Shown here: in pieces, positions 36,401 through 45,961 of the stretch
How the letters are laid out: each line of letters starts with the position of its first letter
Numbering within the stretch: the stretch's first letter is position 1
NCBI RefSeq assembly: GCF_935822925.1
Contig: NZ_CAKXZS010000015.1
Coordinates: 1 to 64,000 of the forward strand
Length of the DNA stretch: 64,000 nt
Source: Mesorhizobium ventifaucium
GTDB lineage: Bacteria; Pseudomonadota; Alphaproteobacteria; Rhizobiales; Rhizobiaceae
Direction of reading: 5' to 3'
The notes under the pieces: generated by a model
Told to the model about the DNA's origin: nothing
Database searches by the model: none
Seen by the model: the letters and a program-made list of their open reading frames with translations, nothing else
Translations under genes and position numbers: made by a program

Positions 36401-36500
36401 TCCGGTTGAGCCGATCGTGTCCTCGACTGTTGCCGAAGAGGAAAAGACCGAAGAGAAGCCGAAGCGTGCCGGCTGGTGGCAGCGGAAAGGCTTTTTCTAA
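33402..36500 (+). CDS. rne: Ribonuclease E
   Basis: A 1032-residue endoribonuclease, core of the RNA degradosome. The S1 domain begins LKGNIYLARVTRVEPSLQAA and is interrupted after about residue 90 by an acidic, repetitive insert of about 220 residues with tandem pentamers (SNDSGSNDSGSNDS and RDETRHDETGHDETGHDE). The S1 domain then resumes (YKIQEVIKRRQILLVQVVKE). The catalytic DNase I-like part has VAIDVNSGRS and LIVIDFIDMEENRNNR with the metal-binding aspartates, and the zinc link PCPHCGG. The C-terminal 300 residues are low-complexity Arg-, Glu- and Ala-rich scaffold ending WWQRKGFF. A terminator follows. Confidence 0.95.
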   Translation: MPNKMLIDASHPEETRVVVVRGNRIEEFDFESQDKKQLKGNIYLARVTRVEPSLQAAFVEYGGNRHGFLAFSEIHPDYYQIPVADRQALLRAEAQEAEDEDDEDGDGDDRQNRDRGRRGRRRGGKSRDRGEHKRDAGAADSDDSVDSNDSGSNDSGSNDSRSNEGGEHDEDAVAQNVDAVSEKVDTPSATSETGEDVASHSEASRDEASRDETRHDETGHDETGHDETGHDEIGPSEGGPNSIAASVESDVISEAVPQAEAAGEATSTDNDRGMLEEVQSSHPDDHEVESVGAEDALEEARNRRKPVRRQYKIQEVIKRRQILLVQVVKEERGNKGAALTTYLSLAGRYSVLMPNTARGGGISRKITNAQDRKRLKEVVADLEVPQGMGVILRTAGESRTKAEIKRDYEYLMRLWENVRNLTLQSTAPALVYEEGSLIKRSVRDLYNKDIDEILVSGEEGYREAKDFMRMLMPSHAKVVQPFRDTTPIFVRNGIEAQLDRMLQPQVTLKSGGYIIINQTEALVAIDVNSGRSTKEHSIEDTALHTNLEAAEEVARQLRLRDLAGLIVIDFIDMEENRNNRSVEKRLKDHLKNDRARIQVGRISHFGLMEMSRQRIRASVLESTMKPCPHCGGTGHVRSDSSVALMVVRAIEEFLLKDSRSHITVRTPAATALYVLNHKRGTLVELENRFGLTITVEADDTVGAQHYAIFRGALAEKPEGFVEVRTLPAYVEPEEPADEIVIEEEEDEAVAPAEQPRQAQQPQQPRPSEEGEGRDRKRRKRRRRRGGKDRDREHGAQMEGASLSTAADGISEASSDEGAEADHEDQVGVADVVEASDDGQEPGEDREPDEGQEPDEGRGPDEGLGKKRRRGKRGGKRNRREDGEGEVDAGTAESADRPEVLEGVAFSDEPAAATPVEAMPVEEPVDLAPANDDMPSAEKPKKPHRVARPKKAAADVVAETPLAEPEISAEAPAPVSAETAVAAADEPKLRLSRRKPVPADAPVEPIVSSTVAEEEKTEEKPKRAGWWQRKGFF

Positions 36501-36537
36501 GCTTTTCAGTAGTTTAGCCTAATCTTTTGACCAAAAG

Positions 36538-36574
36538 AATCCCGCGCTGTCCTGTCGATAGCGCGGGATTTTTC
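36538..36574 (+). terminator. Rho-independent terminator of rne
   Basis: Stem AATCCCGCGCT and AGCGCGGGATT around an 11-base loop, followed by a T-run (TTTCTT). Confidence 0.88.
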
Positions 36575-36596
36575 TTGTCTGAAGCGCCACAATCTC

Positions 36597-36660
36597 TATG
36601 GCGCCCAAATCTTTATGGCGCCCCCAAATCTTTATGGCGCCCCCAACTCTTTATGGCGCG
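36597..36660. repeat. Tandem 19-bp repeats at the end of glsA
   Basis: Four copies of a unit containing CTTTATGGCGCC run back to back; the copy nearest glsA contains its stop codon and last residues (..FAP), so the gene end has been duplicated in tandem downstream. Confidence 0.75.
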
Positions 36661-37580
36661 AAGACCGACCAGTTCATCGTCTTCGCCAGCCTTTCCAGCG
36701 CAATCGACCCCAGCCTGGAATTGCCGTTGGCGTTGAGGCCGGGCGACCAGACGGCGAGCGAAGCCACGCCCGGCACGATCGCCAGAATGCCGCCGCCGAC
36801 GCCGCTCTTGCCGGGAATGCCGACGCGAAAGGCGAAATCGCCTGAGCCGTCATAGTGGCCGCAGGTCAGCATCATCGCGCCGATGCGGCGCGCGCGCTCG
36901 GCCGACACCACGGAATGGCCAGTCGCCGGGTTCTTGCCGCCATTGGCGAGGAAGCGGCCGGCCAAAGCCAGTTGTCGGCAGCTCATGGCGATGGCGCAAT
37001 GATGGAAATAGACGCCCAACGCCAGGTCCGGCGCGTGGTTGAGATTGCCGAAGGATTTCATATAGTTGGCGAGCGCCAGGTTGCGAAAACCGGTAGCACG
37101 TTCCGAAGCCGCGACCTCGCGGTCGATGATGATGGTCTCGTCGTCGGCCAGGAACTGGATGAAGCGCAGGATCTCGCCGATCGCCTCGCGCGGCTGGTGG
37201 CCGGCGAGCAGAATGTCGGAAATGACGATGGCGCCGGCATTGATGAACGGATTGCGCGGAATGCCGTTCTCGTGCTCGAGCTGGACGATCGAGTTGAACG
37301 GGTTGCCCGAAGGCTCTCGCCCGACACGCTGCCACAGCGCGTCGCCGACATTGCCGAGCGCCAGTGTCAGCGTGAACACCTTCGAAATGCTCTGGATCGA
37401 AAACAACTCATCGGCGTCGCCCGCCATGAGCACGCAACCGTCATTGGTAACCGCGGCAATGCCGAACTTTTTCGGATCGACCTTGCCGAGTTGCGGAATG
37501 TAGGTCGCGACGTCGCCGCGATCCGTGCGCTCGGCCATTTCGGCGGCAATCTCGGTCAAAGCCTGCTCGAGTTCCGGCAT
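36651..37580 (-). CDS. glsA: Glutaminase
   Basis: A 309-residue serine-dependent glutaminase of the beta-lactamase-like fold that converts glutamine to glutamate and ammonia. The catalytic Ser-x-x-Lys is in [12 protein letters not shown] (about residues 60-71). [15 protein letters not shown], the tyrosine in [10 protein letters not shown] and [15 protein letters not shown], with the second catalytic region, are all present. Length is typical of the short bacterial GlsA. It follows the aminotransferase gene on the same strand with a 4-base gap, so the two are probably cotranscribed. Confidence 0.94.
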   Translation of the reverse strand: MPELEQALTEIAAEMAERTDRGDVATYIPQLGKVDPKKFGIAAVTNDGCVLMAGDADELFSIQSISKVFTLTLALGNVGDALWQRVGREPSGNPFNSIVQLEHENGIPRNPFINAGAIVISDILLAGHQPREAIGEILRFIQFLADDETIIIDREVAASERATGFRNLALANYMKSFGNLNHAPDLALGVYFHHCAIAMSCRQLALAGRFLANGGKNPATGHSVVSAERARRIGAMMLTCGHYDGSGDFAFRVGIPGKSGVGGGILAIVPGVASLAVWSPGLNANGNSRLGSIALERLAKTMNWSVFAP

Positions 37581-37584
37581 CGCG

Positions 37585-38733
37585 CTACTTCAGCCAGCGT
37601 TCGATGCGCATCATCGCCTCGACCATCTCGTCGTGGCTGCCGGCGTAGGAAAAGCGCATGGCTCGATGGCCTTGAAGCGGATCGAAATCGCGGCCGGGCG
37701 TCGCCGCCACATGCGCCTCGGCCAGCATCTTGCGCGCGAAGGCCATGCTGTCGTTGGTGTGCCTGGTGACATCGCAGAAGGCGTAGAACGCCCCGTCCAT
37801 CGGTGCCGCCAGGGTAAAGCCGAGTTCGGGCAGACGTTTCATCAAAAGCTCGCGATTGCCCGCGTAACGCGCCTTCACCGCCTCCAATTCCGCGGTTGCC
37901 TTGAACGCCTCGATCGCGGCGATCTGGGACAGTTCCGGCGGTGAGATGTAGAGACTCTGGGCGATGCGCTCGACCGGCCGCACCAATGCTTCCGGCAGCA
38001 CCATCCAGCCGATGCGCCAACCGGTCATGCAGTAGTATTTCGAGAAGGAATTGATCACCGTCACGTCCGGGCCGTAGGCAAGTGCTGTGGTGTCCGGCGC
38101 AGCGTAAGCCAGCCGGTGGTAGATCTCGTCGGAGATCACCGCGATGCCGAGTTCTTGCGCCGTCGTCACCAGCGCCGACAGCTCGTCGGCGGGGATAATC
38201 GCCCCGGTCGGATTGGCGGGGCTGCCAAACAACACGCCCTTCAGCTTCTTTTCGCGATGCGCAGCCTTCAGATGTTCGGCGTGGAGATAGGCATCACCGT
38301 CGAGCTCGATCTCGACGATCTCGATGCCGAGCGCGGCCATGATGTTGCGATAGGCCGGATAACCGGGGGCGGCGATGGCGACACGATCGCCCGGATCGAA
38401 CATCGCCAGAAATGCCAGGTTGAAGGCGGCCGACGATCCGGTGGTGACGGCGGTCCGGCCGGGCGAAACGACAAATCCGTAGTGGTCGGCATAGTGCTGC
38501 GCGATCGCTTCGCGCAGGCCCGCAAGACCCAATGCGTCGGTGTAGCCGATGCGCCCCATCTTCAATGCGTTCGTCGCCGCTTGCCTGACTCCGGCCGGCG
38601 CCGGATCGGACGGCTGGCCAACGGCCATGGAAACAACCGGCACGCCCTTGGCCTTCAGCCGATTCGCTTCCGCCAGAATGTCCATGGCGTGGAACGGCTC
38701 GACGTCGCCGCGACGCGAAAGCGATACAACCAT
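37585..38733 (-). CDS. Class I/II pyridoxal-phosphate aminotransferase
   Basis: A 382-residue aminotransferase of fold type I. PLP-site landmarks: [46 protein letters not shown] and the Schiff-base lysine in [20 protein letters not shown] (about 235-254). The family resembles aspartate or aromatic aminotransferases; substrate choice cannot be read. The neighbouring glutaminase supplies glutamate, a common amino donor, which would fit a shared operon. Confidence 0.9.
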   Translation of the reverse strand: MVVSLSRRGDVEPFHAMDILAEANRLKAKGVPVVSMAVGQPSDPAPAGVRQAATNALKMGRIGYTDALGLAGLREAIAQHYADHYGFVVSPGRTAVTTGSSAAFNLAFLAMFDPGDRVAIAAPGYPAYRNIMAALGIEIVEIELDGDAYLHAEHLKAAHREKKLKGVLFGSPANPTGAIIPADELSALVTTAQELGIAVISDEIYHRLAYAAPDTTALAYGPDVTVINSFSKYYCMTGWRIGWMVLPEALVRPVERIAQSLYISPPELSQIAAIEAFKATAELEAVKARYAGNRELLMKRLPELGFTLAAPMDGAFYAFCDVTRHTNDSMAFARKMLAEAHVAATPGRDFDPLQGHRAMRFSYAGSHDEMVEAMMRIERWLK

Positions 38734-38913
38734 TTGACCTCATTCCTTGTCGCCCCTTGGGTCGGCCCTCGGGCCGGCGCTTGCCGGCTGCCGGAGCCGA
38801 GCTTTGGCGTCCCGCGCCGCACAAATGCCCGATTGATGTGAGGATCACAAGTTCTGTAAAGTTTCAGTGCCGACTTTTCATCCTCCACCCGCTCGTCTAC
38901 CAGTGGACCTGCC

Positions 38914-40308
38914 ATGTTGAGCCGACCCAGATCGACGATAGCCCGGGCAGCGCGCGCCTTCGCGACGCTTTCGCTTGCCGCGACACTCGCTGTGACCAGC
39001 ACAGTCAGCGCCTTCGCGCAAAACGTGCCGGTGGTGCGCGATGCCGAGATCGAGGCGCTGGTGCGCGACTATGCGCGGCCGATCTTCAGGGCCGCGGGCC
39101 TGCCTGAAGACGGCGTCGACATCGTGCTGGTCAACGACCAGAGTTTCAACGCCTTCGTTGCCGGGTCCCGCCTGTTCATCAACACCGGCGCCCTGATGTC
39201 GGCGGAGACGCCCAACGAGATCATCGGCGTCATCGCCCATGAAGCCGGCCACATCGCCGGCGGCCACCAGCAAAAATTGCGCAACCAGCTCGAACGCGCC
39301 AAGACGATGGCCATCATCGCGACGCTGCTTGGCGCCGGTGCCATCGTTGCCGGCGCCACCAGCAAAAGCCGGGGCCTGGCCGGCGCCGGCATGGGGGTTG
39401 CGGCCGGCGGCGGCGAGATGGCGCAGCGCAGTATCCTCGCCTATCAGCGCACCGAAGAGATGACCGCCGACCGCTCGGCGATAACCTATCTCAATGCCAC
39501 CGGCCAGTCCGGCCTGGGCATGCTGAAGACCTTCGGCCGCTTTCAGAGCGCGCTCTCGCTGTCAGGGGCGCAGGTCGACCCCTACCGGATCAGCCATCCG
39601 CTGCCGCGCGAACGCATCGCCAACCTCGAAGTGCTGGTCAAGAAGAGCCCCCATGTCGACAAGGTCGATGCGCCGGCGCTGCAGCAGCGGCATGACATGA
39701 TGCGCGTCAAGATCGCCGCCTATATGGGAGGCCAGGCCGCCGCATCGCGGCTGATGCGCAAGATGCCGGGTAGCCTCGCCTCGCAATATGGCGACGCGCA
39801 GACGAGCTATCTTTTCGGCGATCTGGCCGGGGCGCTCGCCAAGGCCAACGCGCTGATCAAGGCACAGCCGAAGAACCCCTATTTCCAGGAGTTGCGCGGC
39901 GACATCCTGATGAAGGCGAACAGACCGAAAGCTGCCGCGGAAGCCTATGCCAAGGCGGTCAGCCTCGACCCAGCGCGATCCGGGCTGCTGCCGGTTTCCC
40001 ACGGCCAGGCGCTGATGGCCGTCGGCACGCCCGATTCCCTGGAGAAAGCGGTGGTGCAGATAAACAAGGGTCTCGGGCGCGACCGAGAAAACGCCGTCGG
40101 TTACCGCCACCTCGCGCAGGCCTATGGCGAGCTTGGCAACATACCGGCCGCCGACCTTGCGACCGCCGAAGGCCATTTCTATTCCGGCGCCTACAAGGAT
40201 GCCAAGATCTTCGCAATGCGCGCGCAGATGAAAATGAAGCGCGGCGAGCCGGGCTGGATCCGCGCGCAGGACATCATAAACTACGCACCATCAGGCAAGA
40301 AAAAGTGA
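38914..40308 (+). CDS. M48-family periplasmic metalloprotease with TPR repeats (BepA-like)
   Basis: A 464-residue exported zinc protease. The signal peptide (LSLAATLAVTSTVSAFA) is followed by the M48 domain with HEAGH in IGVIAHEAGHIAGGHQQKLR (about 110) and the third ligand region EEMTADRSAITYL. After a flexible loop come TPR-like helices (SYLFGDLAGALAKANALIK, AAAEAYAKAVSLDPA). E. coli BepA/YfgC, with the same layout, degrades misfolded outer-membrane proteins such as LptD and BamA; the same role is likely here. It precedes a DsbA-like gene that could work on the same clients. Confidence 0.92.
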   Translation: MLSRPRSTIARAARAFATLSLAATLAVTSTVSAFAQNVPVVRDAEIEALVRDYARPIFRAAGLPEDGVDIVLVNDQSFNAFVAGSRLFINTGALMSAETPNEIIGVIAHEAGHIAGGHQQKLRNQLERAKTMAIIATLLGAGAIVAGATSKSRGLAGAGMGVAAGGGEMAQRSILAYQRTEEMTADRSAITYLNATGQSGLGMLKTFGRFQSALSLSGAQVDPYRISHPLPRERIANLEVLVKKSPHVDKVDAPALQQRHDMMRVKIAAYMGGQAAASRLMRKMPGSLASQYGDAQTSYLFGDLAGALAKANALIKAQPKNPYFQELRGDILMKANRPKAAAEAYAKAVSLDPARSGLLPVSHGQALMAVGTPDSLEKAVVQINKGLGRDRENAVGYRHLAQAYGELGNIPAADLATAEGHFYSGAYKDAKIFAMRAQMKMKRGEPGWIRAQDIINYAPSGKKK

Positions 40309-40335
40309 ACCGTCCGGCCGTGCGCGGCGACAAGT

Positions 40336-40375
40336 AGTCGGACCAATCGGGTAGTCGGACCCAATCGGGTCGGAC
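40336..40375 (+). repeat. Short tandem repeat before the DsbA-like gene
   Basis: Two adjacent copies of GTAGTCGGACC(C)AATCGG and a partial third (GTCGGACAACCGG) lie in the spacer. Confidence 0.6.
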
Positions 40376-40410
40376 AACCGGGCCGGAACCAGGCAAGAGG
40401 ATTAGCGATT

Positions 40411-41214
40411 ATGAACAAGGCAATTCTGCTGGGCACCACGGGCGTGGCGGTCGCTCTCGCCATGCTGGGTTTCGGGTTCGTGACCGGAAGTCCGCAGACG
40501 GCAAAGGCCGATGCCACGCAGATCGCCCAGGCAGCCTCCGCCGACACCAAGATCGACCGGGCTGAAGTCGAAGGCATCATCCGCGATTATCTCCTGAAGA
40601 ACCCGGAAGTGCTGCTGGAAGCTCAGGAAGCGCTCGAGGCCAAGCAGAAGGAGGCGCAGCGCGTCGCCAGTCTCGGCGTCATCAAAGATGCCAAGGACCA
40701 GATCTTCAATTCGGCCTTCGACGGCGTCGTCGGCAATCCGAACGGCAAGGTCACCATCGTCGAATTCTACGATTACAATTGCGGCTACTGCAAACGCGCC
40801 ATGGAGGACATGCAGACGCTGACGACAGCGGATCCGGAGCTGCGCTTCGTGCTCAAGGAGTTCCCGATCCTCGGCCCGGATTCGCAGAAGGCGAGCGTCG
40901 TCTCGATGGCCTTCCACCTGATGATGCCGGAGAAATACGGCGAGTTCCACAACGCGCTGCTCGGCGCCCAGGGACGCGCCACCGAAGCGGCGGCGATCAA
41001 GGTAGCGCTTTCGCTCGGCGCCAACGAAGCGACGCTGCGCGACAAGATGAAGGATCCCTCGATCGCCGAGGCGCTCTCCAAGACCTATGATCTTGCCAAC
41101 AAGCTGGCCATCACCGGAACGCCCTCCTATGTGGTCGGCAATGAGGTGGTGTTCGGTGCGCTCGGCCAGGACGTGCTGGCGGAGAAGATCGAGGCGGCCA
41201 AGGCCGCACTCTGA
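40411..41214 (+). CDS. DsbA-family thiol-disulfide oxidoreductase
   Basis: A 267-residue periplasmic thioredoxin-fold protein. The signal segment is LLGTTGVAVALAMLGFGFV. A helical linker (IIRDYLLKNPEVLLEAQEAL, found in ScsC/BcfH-type relatives) precedes the fold with the CxxC site in YDYNCGYCKRAM (about 126-137) and the cis-proline loop ITGTPSYVVG. AAGAGG lies before the ATG. The N-terminal helix resembles trimerisation stalks of DsbC/ScsC-like isomerases, so it may isomerise or oxidise disulphides. Confidence 0.92.
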   Translation: MNKAILLGTTGVAVALAMLGFGFVTGSPQTAKADATQIAQAASADTKIDRAEVEGIIRDYLLKNPEVLLEAQEALEAKQKEAQRVASLGVIKDAKDQIFNSAFDGVVGNPNGKVTIVEFYDYNCGYCKRAMEDMQTLTTADPELRFVLKEFPILGPDSQKASVVSMAFHLMMPEKYGEFHNALLGAQGRATEAAAIKVALSLGANEATLRDKMKDPSIAEALSKTYDLANKLAITGTPSYVVGNEVVFGALGQDVLAEKIEAAKAAL

Positions 41215-41357
41215 TCGGCCGCTGGCTTTCGGCGCAGGCCATTTTCCGGCTGTTGTGGACAGCGAAAGAACCCACTTGCGCTCTTTTCGCAGGCGTTTAA
41301 GCCCATTATAGAGGTCCGGCGCGCCGACTGATGCCGGCGTGGGGAAAGGTCGGCATT

Positions 41358-41792
41358 TTGAAAACGGTTTTCGTCCTGAACGGTCCCAACCTCAACGCGC
41401 TCGGCAAGCGCGAGCCTGGTATCTATGGCGGCAAGACGCTGGCCGCGATCGCCGACGATTGCAAGCAGGCAGGTGCGGCACTTGGGCTCGAGATCGATTT
41501 CCGTCAGTCGAACCATGAGGGCGACCTCGTCGACTGGATACAGGAAGCCGCCGACAAGGCTGTCGGCATCGTCATCAATCCGGGCGCCTACAGCCACACC
41601 TCGATCGCTATCCACGACGCCATCCGCTCCGTCGCGCCATTGCCCGTCGCCGAAGTTCATCTTTCCAACATCCATGCGCGGGAATCATTCCGCCACGTCT
41701 CCATGGTCTCGCCGGTCGCCGTCGGCGTGATCTGCGGGTTCGGGCCGCTCGGCTACACACTGGCGCTGCAGGCGCTGGTCGCACGCCTATGA
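41358..41792 (+). CDS. aroQ: 3-dehydroquinate dehydratase, type II
   Basis: A 144-residue shikimate-pathway enzyme. The catalytic tyrosine and neighbours are in [18 protein letters not shown] (about 8-25), the Asn/His region in [14 protein letters not shown] and the conserved [13 protein letters not shown]. The TTG at 41358 is preferred because GGGGAAAGG lies 9 bases upstream; the ATG at 41331 has no ribosome-binding site. It precedes accB closely, an order usual in Rhizobiales. Confidence 0.94.
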   Translation: MKTVFVLNGPNLNALGKREPGIYGGKTLAAIADDCKQAGAALGLEIDFRQSNHEGDLVDWIQEAADKAVGIVINPGAYSHTSIAIHDAIRSVAPLPVAEVHLSNIHARESFRHVSMVSPVAVGVICGFGPLGYTLALQALVARL

Positions 41793-41818
41793 CCGGCCAA
41801 CAAACAGAAGGCTCGAAA

Positions 41819-42277
41819 ATGTCGATAAAGAAGAATGGTGTTGACCAGCAGCTTATCCGTGATCTGGCGGGCATACTGAACGACACCAACCTCACCGAGA
41901 TCGAGGTCGAGCTGGGCGACTTGAAGGTGCGGGTGTCGCGACAGGCGCCGGCCGTTCATGCGGTCGCCGCACCGCAGCCGGCCTATGCGCCGCCGGCAGC
42001 GCAGCCGGCTGGCGCAGCCGCCCCGGCAGCGGCCGACGTGTCGAAGAATGCAGTGACCTCGCCCATGGTCGGCACCGCCTACCTGGCGCCATCGCCCGAC
42101 GCCAAGGCGTTTATCGAGGTCGGCCAACAAGTCAAGGAAGGCCAGACGCTGCTGATCATCGAGGCGATGAAGACGATGAACCAGATCCCCTCGCCCCGTG
42201 CCGGAACGGTGACGGCGATCCTGTTCGAGGATGCGCAGCCGGTCGAATATGGCATGCCGCTCGTCGTGATCGAGTAG
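41819..42277 (+). CDS. accB: Acetyl-CoA carboxylase biotin carboxyl carrier protein
   Basis: A 152-residue carrier. The N-terminal helical part ([20 protein letters not shown]) is followed by an Ala/Pro-rich linker and the biotinyl domain with the biotin lysine in [14 protein letters not shown] (about residue 117). It accepts carboxylate from AccC and passes it to the carboxyltransferase for fatty-acid synthesis. It lies 26 bases after aroQ and 19 before accC. Confidence 0.96.
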   Translation: MSIKKNGVDQQLIRDLAGILNDTNLTEIEVELGDLKVRVSRQAPAVHAVAAPQPAYAPPAAQPAGAAAPAAADVSKNAVTSPMVGTAYLAPSPDAKAFIEVGQQVKEGQTLLIIEAMKTMNQIPSPRAGTVTAILFEDAQPVEYGMPLVVIE

Positions 42278-42296
42278 AGCCGGGAACAGCCGAAAA

Positions 42297-43640
42297 ATGT
42301 TCCAGAAAATCCTCATCGCCAATCGCGGCGAAATCGCTCTGAGGGTGCTGCGCGCCTGTAAGGAGCTCGGCATCCAGACGGTGGTGGTGCATTCCACCGC
42401 CGACGCCGACGCCATGCATGTGCGGCTCGCCGACGAGAGCGTCTGCATCGGCCCGCCGCCGTCGCGCGACAGCTATCTCAACATCCACCAGATCGTCGCG
42501 GCGTGCGAGATCACCGGCGCCGACGCGGTGCATCCGGGCTACGGGTTCCTGTCGGAGAATGCCAAATTCGCCGATATCCTCGCCGCTCACAATATCACAT
42601 TCATCGGCCCGTCCGGCGATCACATCCGCATCATGGGTGACAAGATCGAGGCCAAGCGCACCGCAAAGCACCTTGGCATTCCGGTGGTGCCCGGCTCCGA
42701 CGGGGCGGTCACCGAGGAAAAGGAAGCCAGACGCATCGCCGGCGAGATCGGCTATCCCGTGATCATCAAGGCGTCGGCCGGCGGCGGCGGACGCGGCATG
42801 AAGGTGGCGCGCAGCGAAGCCGATCTTGTGGTGGCGCTGCAGACAGCGCGCTCGGAAGCCGGTGCCGCTTTTGGCGACGACGCCGTTTACATCGAAAAAT
42901 ATCTCGAAAAGCCGCGCCACATCGAGGTCCAGGTGTTCGGCGACGGAGCCGGCCGCGGCGTGCATTTCGGCGAACGCGACTGTTCGCTGCAGCGCCGCCA
43001 CCAGAAAGTCTGGGAAGAGGCGCCCTCGCCAGCGCTCAATGCCGAGGAGCGCGCGCATATCGGCGGCGTCTGTGCCAGGGCGATCGCCGATCTCGGCTAC
43101 TCCGGGGCTGGCACCATCGAATTCCTCTACGAGAACGGCGAGTTCTACTTCATCGAGATGAACACGCGCCTGCAGGTCGAGCATCCGGTGACGGAGGCAA
43201 TCACCGGCATCGACCTCGTGCACGAGCAGATCCGCGTCGCCTCGGGCGGCGGGCTTTCCATGCGCCAGGAAGAGATCCGCTTTCAGGGCCACGCCATCGA
43301 ATGCCGCATCAATGCCGAGGATCCGCGCACCTTCACCCCCTCGCCCGGCACGATCACCCACTTCCACACGCCGGGCGGCCTCGGCATCCGTGTCGATTCC
43401 GGCGTCTATTCCGGCTACAAGATCCCGCCCTACTACGACAGTTTGATCGGCAAGCTGATCGTGCACGGCCGCAATCGCGTCGAATGCATGATGCGGCTGC
43501 GGCGGGCGCTCGACGAATTCGTCGTCGACGGCATCAAGACGACGCTGCCGCTGTTTCGCGATCTCGTCGGCAATGCCGATATCGCCAACGGCGAATATGA
43601 CATCCACTGGCTGGAAAAATATCTGGCTGATAAGGATTAG
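42297..43640 (+). CDS. accC: Biotin carboxylase subunit of acetyl-CoA carboxylase
   Basis: A 447-residue ATP-grasp enzyme that carboxylates the biotin on AccB. The N-terminal domain starts [20 protein letters not shown]. The glycine-rich ATP loop is [16 protein letters not shown] (about 157-172), the bicarbonate/biotin site [14 protein letters not shown] (about 287-300), and the C-terminal domain contains [13 protein letters not shown]. Length and motifs are standard. Confidence 0.97.
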   Translation: MFQKILIANRGEIALRVLRACKELGIQTVVVHSTADADAMHVRLADESVCIGPPPSRDSYLNIHQIVAACEITGADAVHPGYGFLSENAKFADILAAHNITFIGPSGDHIRIMGDKIEAKRTAKHLGIPVVPGSDGAVTEEKEARRIAGEIGYPVIIKASAGGGGRGMKVARSEADLVVALQTARSEAGAAFGDDAVYIEKYLEKPRHIEVQVFGDGAGRGVHFGERDCSLQRRHQKVWEEAPSPALNAEERAHIGGVCARAIADLGYSGAGTIEFLYENGEFYFIEMNTRLQVEHPVTEAITGIDLVHEQIRVASGGGLSMRQEEIRFQGHAIECRINAEDPRTFTPSPGTITHFHTPGGLGIRVDSGVYSGYKIPPYYDSLIGKLIVHGRNRVECMMRLRRALDEFVVDGIKTTLPLFRDLVGNADIANGEYDIHWLEKYLADKD

Positions 43641-43669
43641 GACGTGAACTTATAGAATATAATGTCGCG

Positions 43670-44287
43670 ATGACCCGTCCCTACGCGCCAGGCTATCGCA
43701 TCCCGACCGACCTGTTGCTCAAGGCCTACGCCTCGGGCGTCTTTCCGATGGCCGAAAGCGCCACCGATCCCGAAGTGTTCTGGGTGCGGCCGGAGACGCG
43801 CGGCATCATCCCGCTGGATGGTTTTCACACGCCCAAAAGCCTGAGGAAGGCGATCCGGAAAGACCTGTTCGATATCCGTTTCGATTTTGATTTCGAGGCG
43901 ACGATCGACGGCTGTGCCGAGAGGCGCGAGGAACGCCGGTCGACCTGGATCAACGCGCCGATCCGCGAGGCCTACGTCGAACTCCATCGGATGGGCCATT
44001 GCCATTCGGTCGAAGCCTGGCGCGAGGGTCGGCTGGTTGGCGGCCTCTACGGCGTGTCTCTCGGCCGGGTGTTCTTCGGCGAAAGCATGTTCGCCAGGGA
44101 AACGGACGCGTCGAAGGTCTGCCTGGTGCACCTGGTCGAACGCCTCAAGCAACGACACTTCGCGTTGCTCGACACGCAGTTCACCACCGAGCACCTCAAA
44201 CGCTTCGGCGCGGTCGACGTGCCAAGGGGCAAATACGAAAAGATGCTGGCCGACGCGCTGAAGGGCGAGGCGGTCTTTTTCCCATGA
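43670..44287 (+). CDS. aat: Leucyl/phenylalanyl-tRNA-protein transferase
   Basis: A 205-residue enzyme that adds Leu or Phe to N-terminal Arg or Lys, marking proteins for ClpAP in the N-end rule pathway. Family motifs are [47 protein letters not shown], the segment [20 protein letters not shown] and [14 protein letters not shown]. It starts 29 bases after accC. Confidence 0.94.
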   Translation: MTRPYAPGYRIPTDLLLKAYASGVFPMAESATDPEVFWVRPETRGIIPLDGFHTPKSLRKAIRKDLFDIRFDFDFEATIDGCAERREERRSTWINAPIREAYVELHRMGHCHSVEAWREGRLVGGLYGVSLGRVFFGESMFARETDASKVCLVHLVERLKQRHFALLDTQFTTEHLKRFGAVDVPRGKYEKMLADALKGEAVFFP

Positions 44288-44312
44288 TCTGCGCCAAAGG
44301 TCAGGTTCTTGG

Positions 44313-44681
44313 TCAGGTTTTTGCGGCAGGCTCAAGCGGCGTCTGCGCGTGGAACATCATCTTCCAGCCATTGACGCGATGGACATAGCCGGTGCTGACC
44401 AGCGCCGCATAAGGCTCGCCATTCTCGCGAGTGGCATGGGCCTCATAGGTCAGCATGACAATGTCGCTGCCCGGCTCGATGATGCCCTTGAGGTCGATGT
44501 CGAGATCGCGCCAGCGATTTGGGTCCGTCGCGGTTTCGGCCAGATCGGCATTGCTCATCGTTTGCGCCATCTGTGGGAAAGCCACCAGGCACTCGGTGTC
44601 GGCATTGGCTTTGAAATAGGCAGCGTCGCCGGTCCAGAACCCTTTTTCGAGTTCGAGAAGCTCGCTTTTGTTAGCCATCAT
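44313..44681 (-). CDS. SnoaL-like/DUF4440-type protein
   Basis: A 122-residue single-domain protein of the NTF2-like fold: a first helix LLELEKGFWTGDAAYFKANA, then the strands FPQMAQTMSNADL, DIVMLTYEAHATRENGEPYA and ALVSTGYVHRVNGWKMMFHA. Such proteins are cyclases, isomerases or binding proteins; no catalytic assignment is possible. It lies between aat and the DUF2155 gene. Confidence 0.7.
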   Translation of the reverse strand: MMANKSELLELEKGFWTGDAAYFKANADTECLVAFPQMAQTMSNADLAETATDPNRWRDLDIDLKGIIEPGSDIVMLTYEAHATRENGEPYAALVSTGYVHRVNGWKMMFHAQTPLEPAAKT

Positions 44682-44802
44682 GGGTACATCCTCCGAACCG
44701 CCAGTGATGACAAACGCACGGACAAACAGTGCGGTTCCGGAAGGCTCAGTGTGTGATTGCGAACAGGCGATCCCGCACGCCAGGCATTATAATTGGTCCT
44801 GG

Positions 44803-45432
44803 CTAATTGGTTTTGGCCGCGTCGGGTGCCGGCACCTCCGACTTCTGCTTGCAGCCCTTCAGCCAGACGTCGTAGACCGCGTGCTCGACGGCGTTGAGGC
44901 CGGGGCTTTCGGCAAACATCCAGCCGGTGAAGATACGGCGGATCTTGCGATCGAGCGTGATCTCGTCGACCTCGACGAAGGAATCGGTTTTCGGCTCTTC
45001 GGTCTGCGGCCGCGAATAGCAGATGCGCGGCGTCACCTGCAAAGCGCCGAACTGCACCGTCTCGTCGATATAGACATCGAAGGTGATGATGCGGCCGGTG
45101 ATCTTGTCGATGCCGGCGAATTCGGCGACGGGATTGGTGATGCGTTGCGGCGCCGCCGGCGCCGCTGGAGCCACGGTCGCATCCGGTTCCAATGGCGAAC
45201 CCGGTTCCATTGTCGCATCCGGCTCCATCGGCGCCTCAAATTCCGTCGGCGCCCCCGGGTCCACTGGTGCCTCGAATTCCGTCGGCGCCCCCGGATCCAC
45301 TGGTGCCTCAAACTCCGACGGCGCCCCCGGGTCCACTGGCGCCTCCAGCGTCTGTGCGGCGGCGATGCTAAAAGCCGCAAAAGCGGCGGCCACCGTCAGT
45401 CCGCCCATCGAAATTCGGCTGAAAATGCTCAT
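44803..45432 (-). CDS. DUF2155 protein with Pro/Ala repeats
   Basis: A 209-residue exported protein. The signal peptide (GGLTVAAAFAAFSIAAAQTL) is followed by repeats of EAPVDPGAPTEF and then the DUF2155 domain: FAGIDKITGRIITFDVYIDE, VQFGALQVTPRICYSRPQTE, VDEITLDRKIRRIFTGWMFA and HAVYDVWLKGCK. DUF2155 proteins are widespread in alphaproteobacteria and of unknown function. The repeat part is short, rich in Pro and Asp/Glu, and probably spans the periplasm. Confidence 0.9.
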   Translation of the reverse strand: MSIFSRISMGGLTVAAAFAAFSIAAAQTLEAPVDPGAPSEFEAPVDPGAPTEFEAPVDPGAPTEFEAPMEPDATMEPGSPLEPDATVAPAAPAAPQRITNPVAEFAGIDKITGRIITFDVYIDETVQFGALQVTPRICYSRPQTEEPKTDSFVEVDEITLDRKIRRIFTGWMFAESPGLNAVEHAVYDVWLKGCKQKSEVPAPDAAKTN

Positions 45433-45554
45433 GCAAGGATCCGGTGGTTTGCGCCCGGGGTGATTCTGTCGCGCCCAAGGCTAGTCGCTGCTGTCAGATC
45501 GACAAGCAGCTAAACGCCAATTGTGGCGATAAAGGACCGATCCCCGGCGAGCGG

Positions 45555-45953
45555 TTACGACCCCGGCGTCCAGGCGTCGTAATCGCCGGTCACCTGCGGG
45601 CGGTGCTGATTGCTGAGTATGGAGCCCTTGGGGCGATAGGCCGCGGCACTTCCGGTGAGGTTCGGCTGATGCGGCTTCTGCCAGTCGCGTGGCTTGTAGT
45701 TTTCGCTCGGCGGCGGCGTATCGACCCGGTGATGCATCCAGCCATGCCAGCCGGGCGGAATCATCGAAGCTTCCGAATAGTCGCGATAGATGACCCAGCG
45801 GCGTGTGCGGCCTTCCGAATCGACACCGCCCTCGTAATAGACGTTGCCAGCCTCGTCCTGCCCGACTTCCTTGCCATGCCGCCAGGTGTGGAAGCGCGTG
45901 CCCAGCGTCTGGCTGTTCCACCAGGTGAAAAACTGCAGAAGGAAAGTCTTCAT
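45555..45953 (-). CDS. NDUFA12-family NADH:ubiquinone oxidoreductase accessory subunit
   Basis: A 132-residue homologue of the mitochondrial complex I subunit NDUFA12 (B17.2). The features TWWNSQTLGTRFHTWRHGKE, GQDEAGNVYYEGG, RRWVIYRDYSEASMIPPGWH and GWMHHRVDTPP are conserved. Alphaproteobacterial complex I carries this subunit, encoded away from the nuo operon. The ATG at 45953 opens MKTFLLQFFTWW; the longer frame upstream crosses a tandem repeat. Confidence 0.92.
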   Translation of the reverse strand: MKTFLLQFFTWWNSQTLGTRFHTWRHGKEVGQDEAGNVYYEGGVDSEGRTRRWVIYRDYSEASMIPPGWHGWMHHRVDTPPPSENYKPRDWQKPHQPNLTGSAAAYRPKGSILSNQHRPQVTGDYDAWTPGS

Positions 45954-45961
45954 CCAAATCC

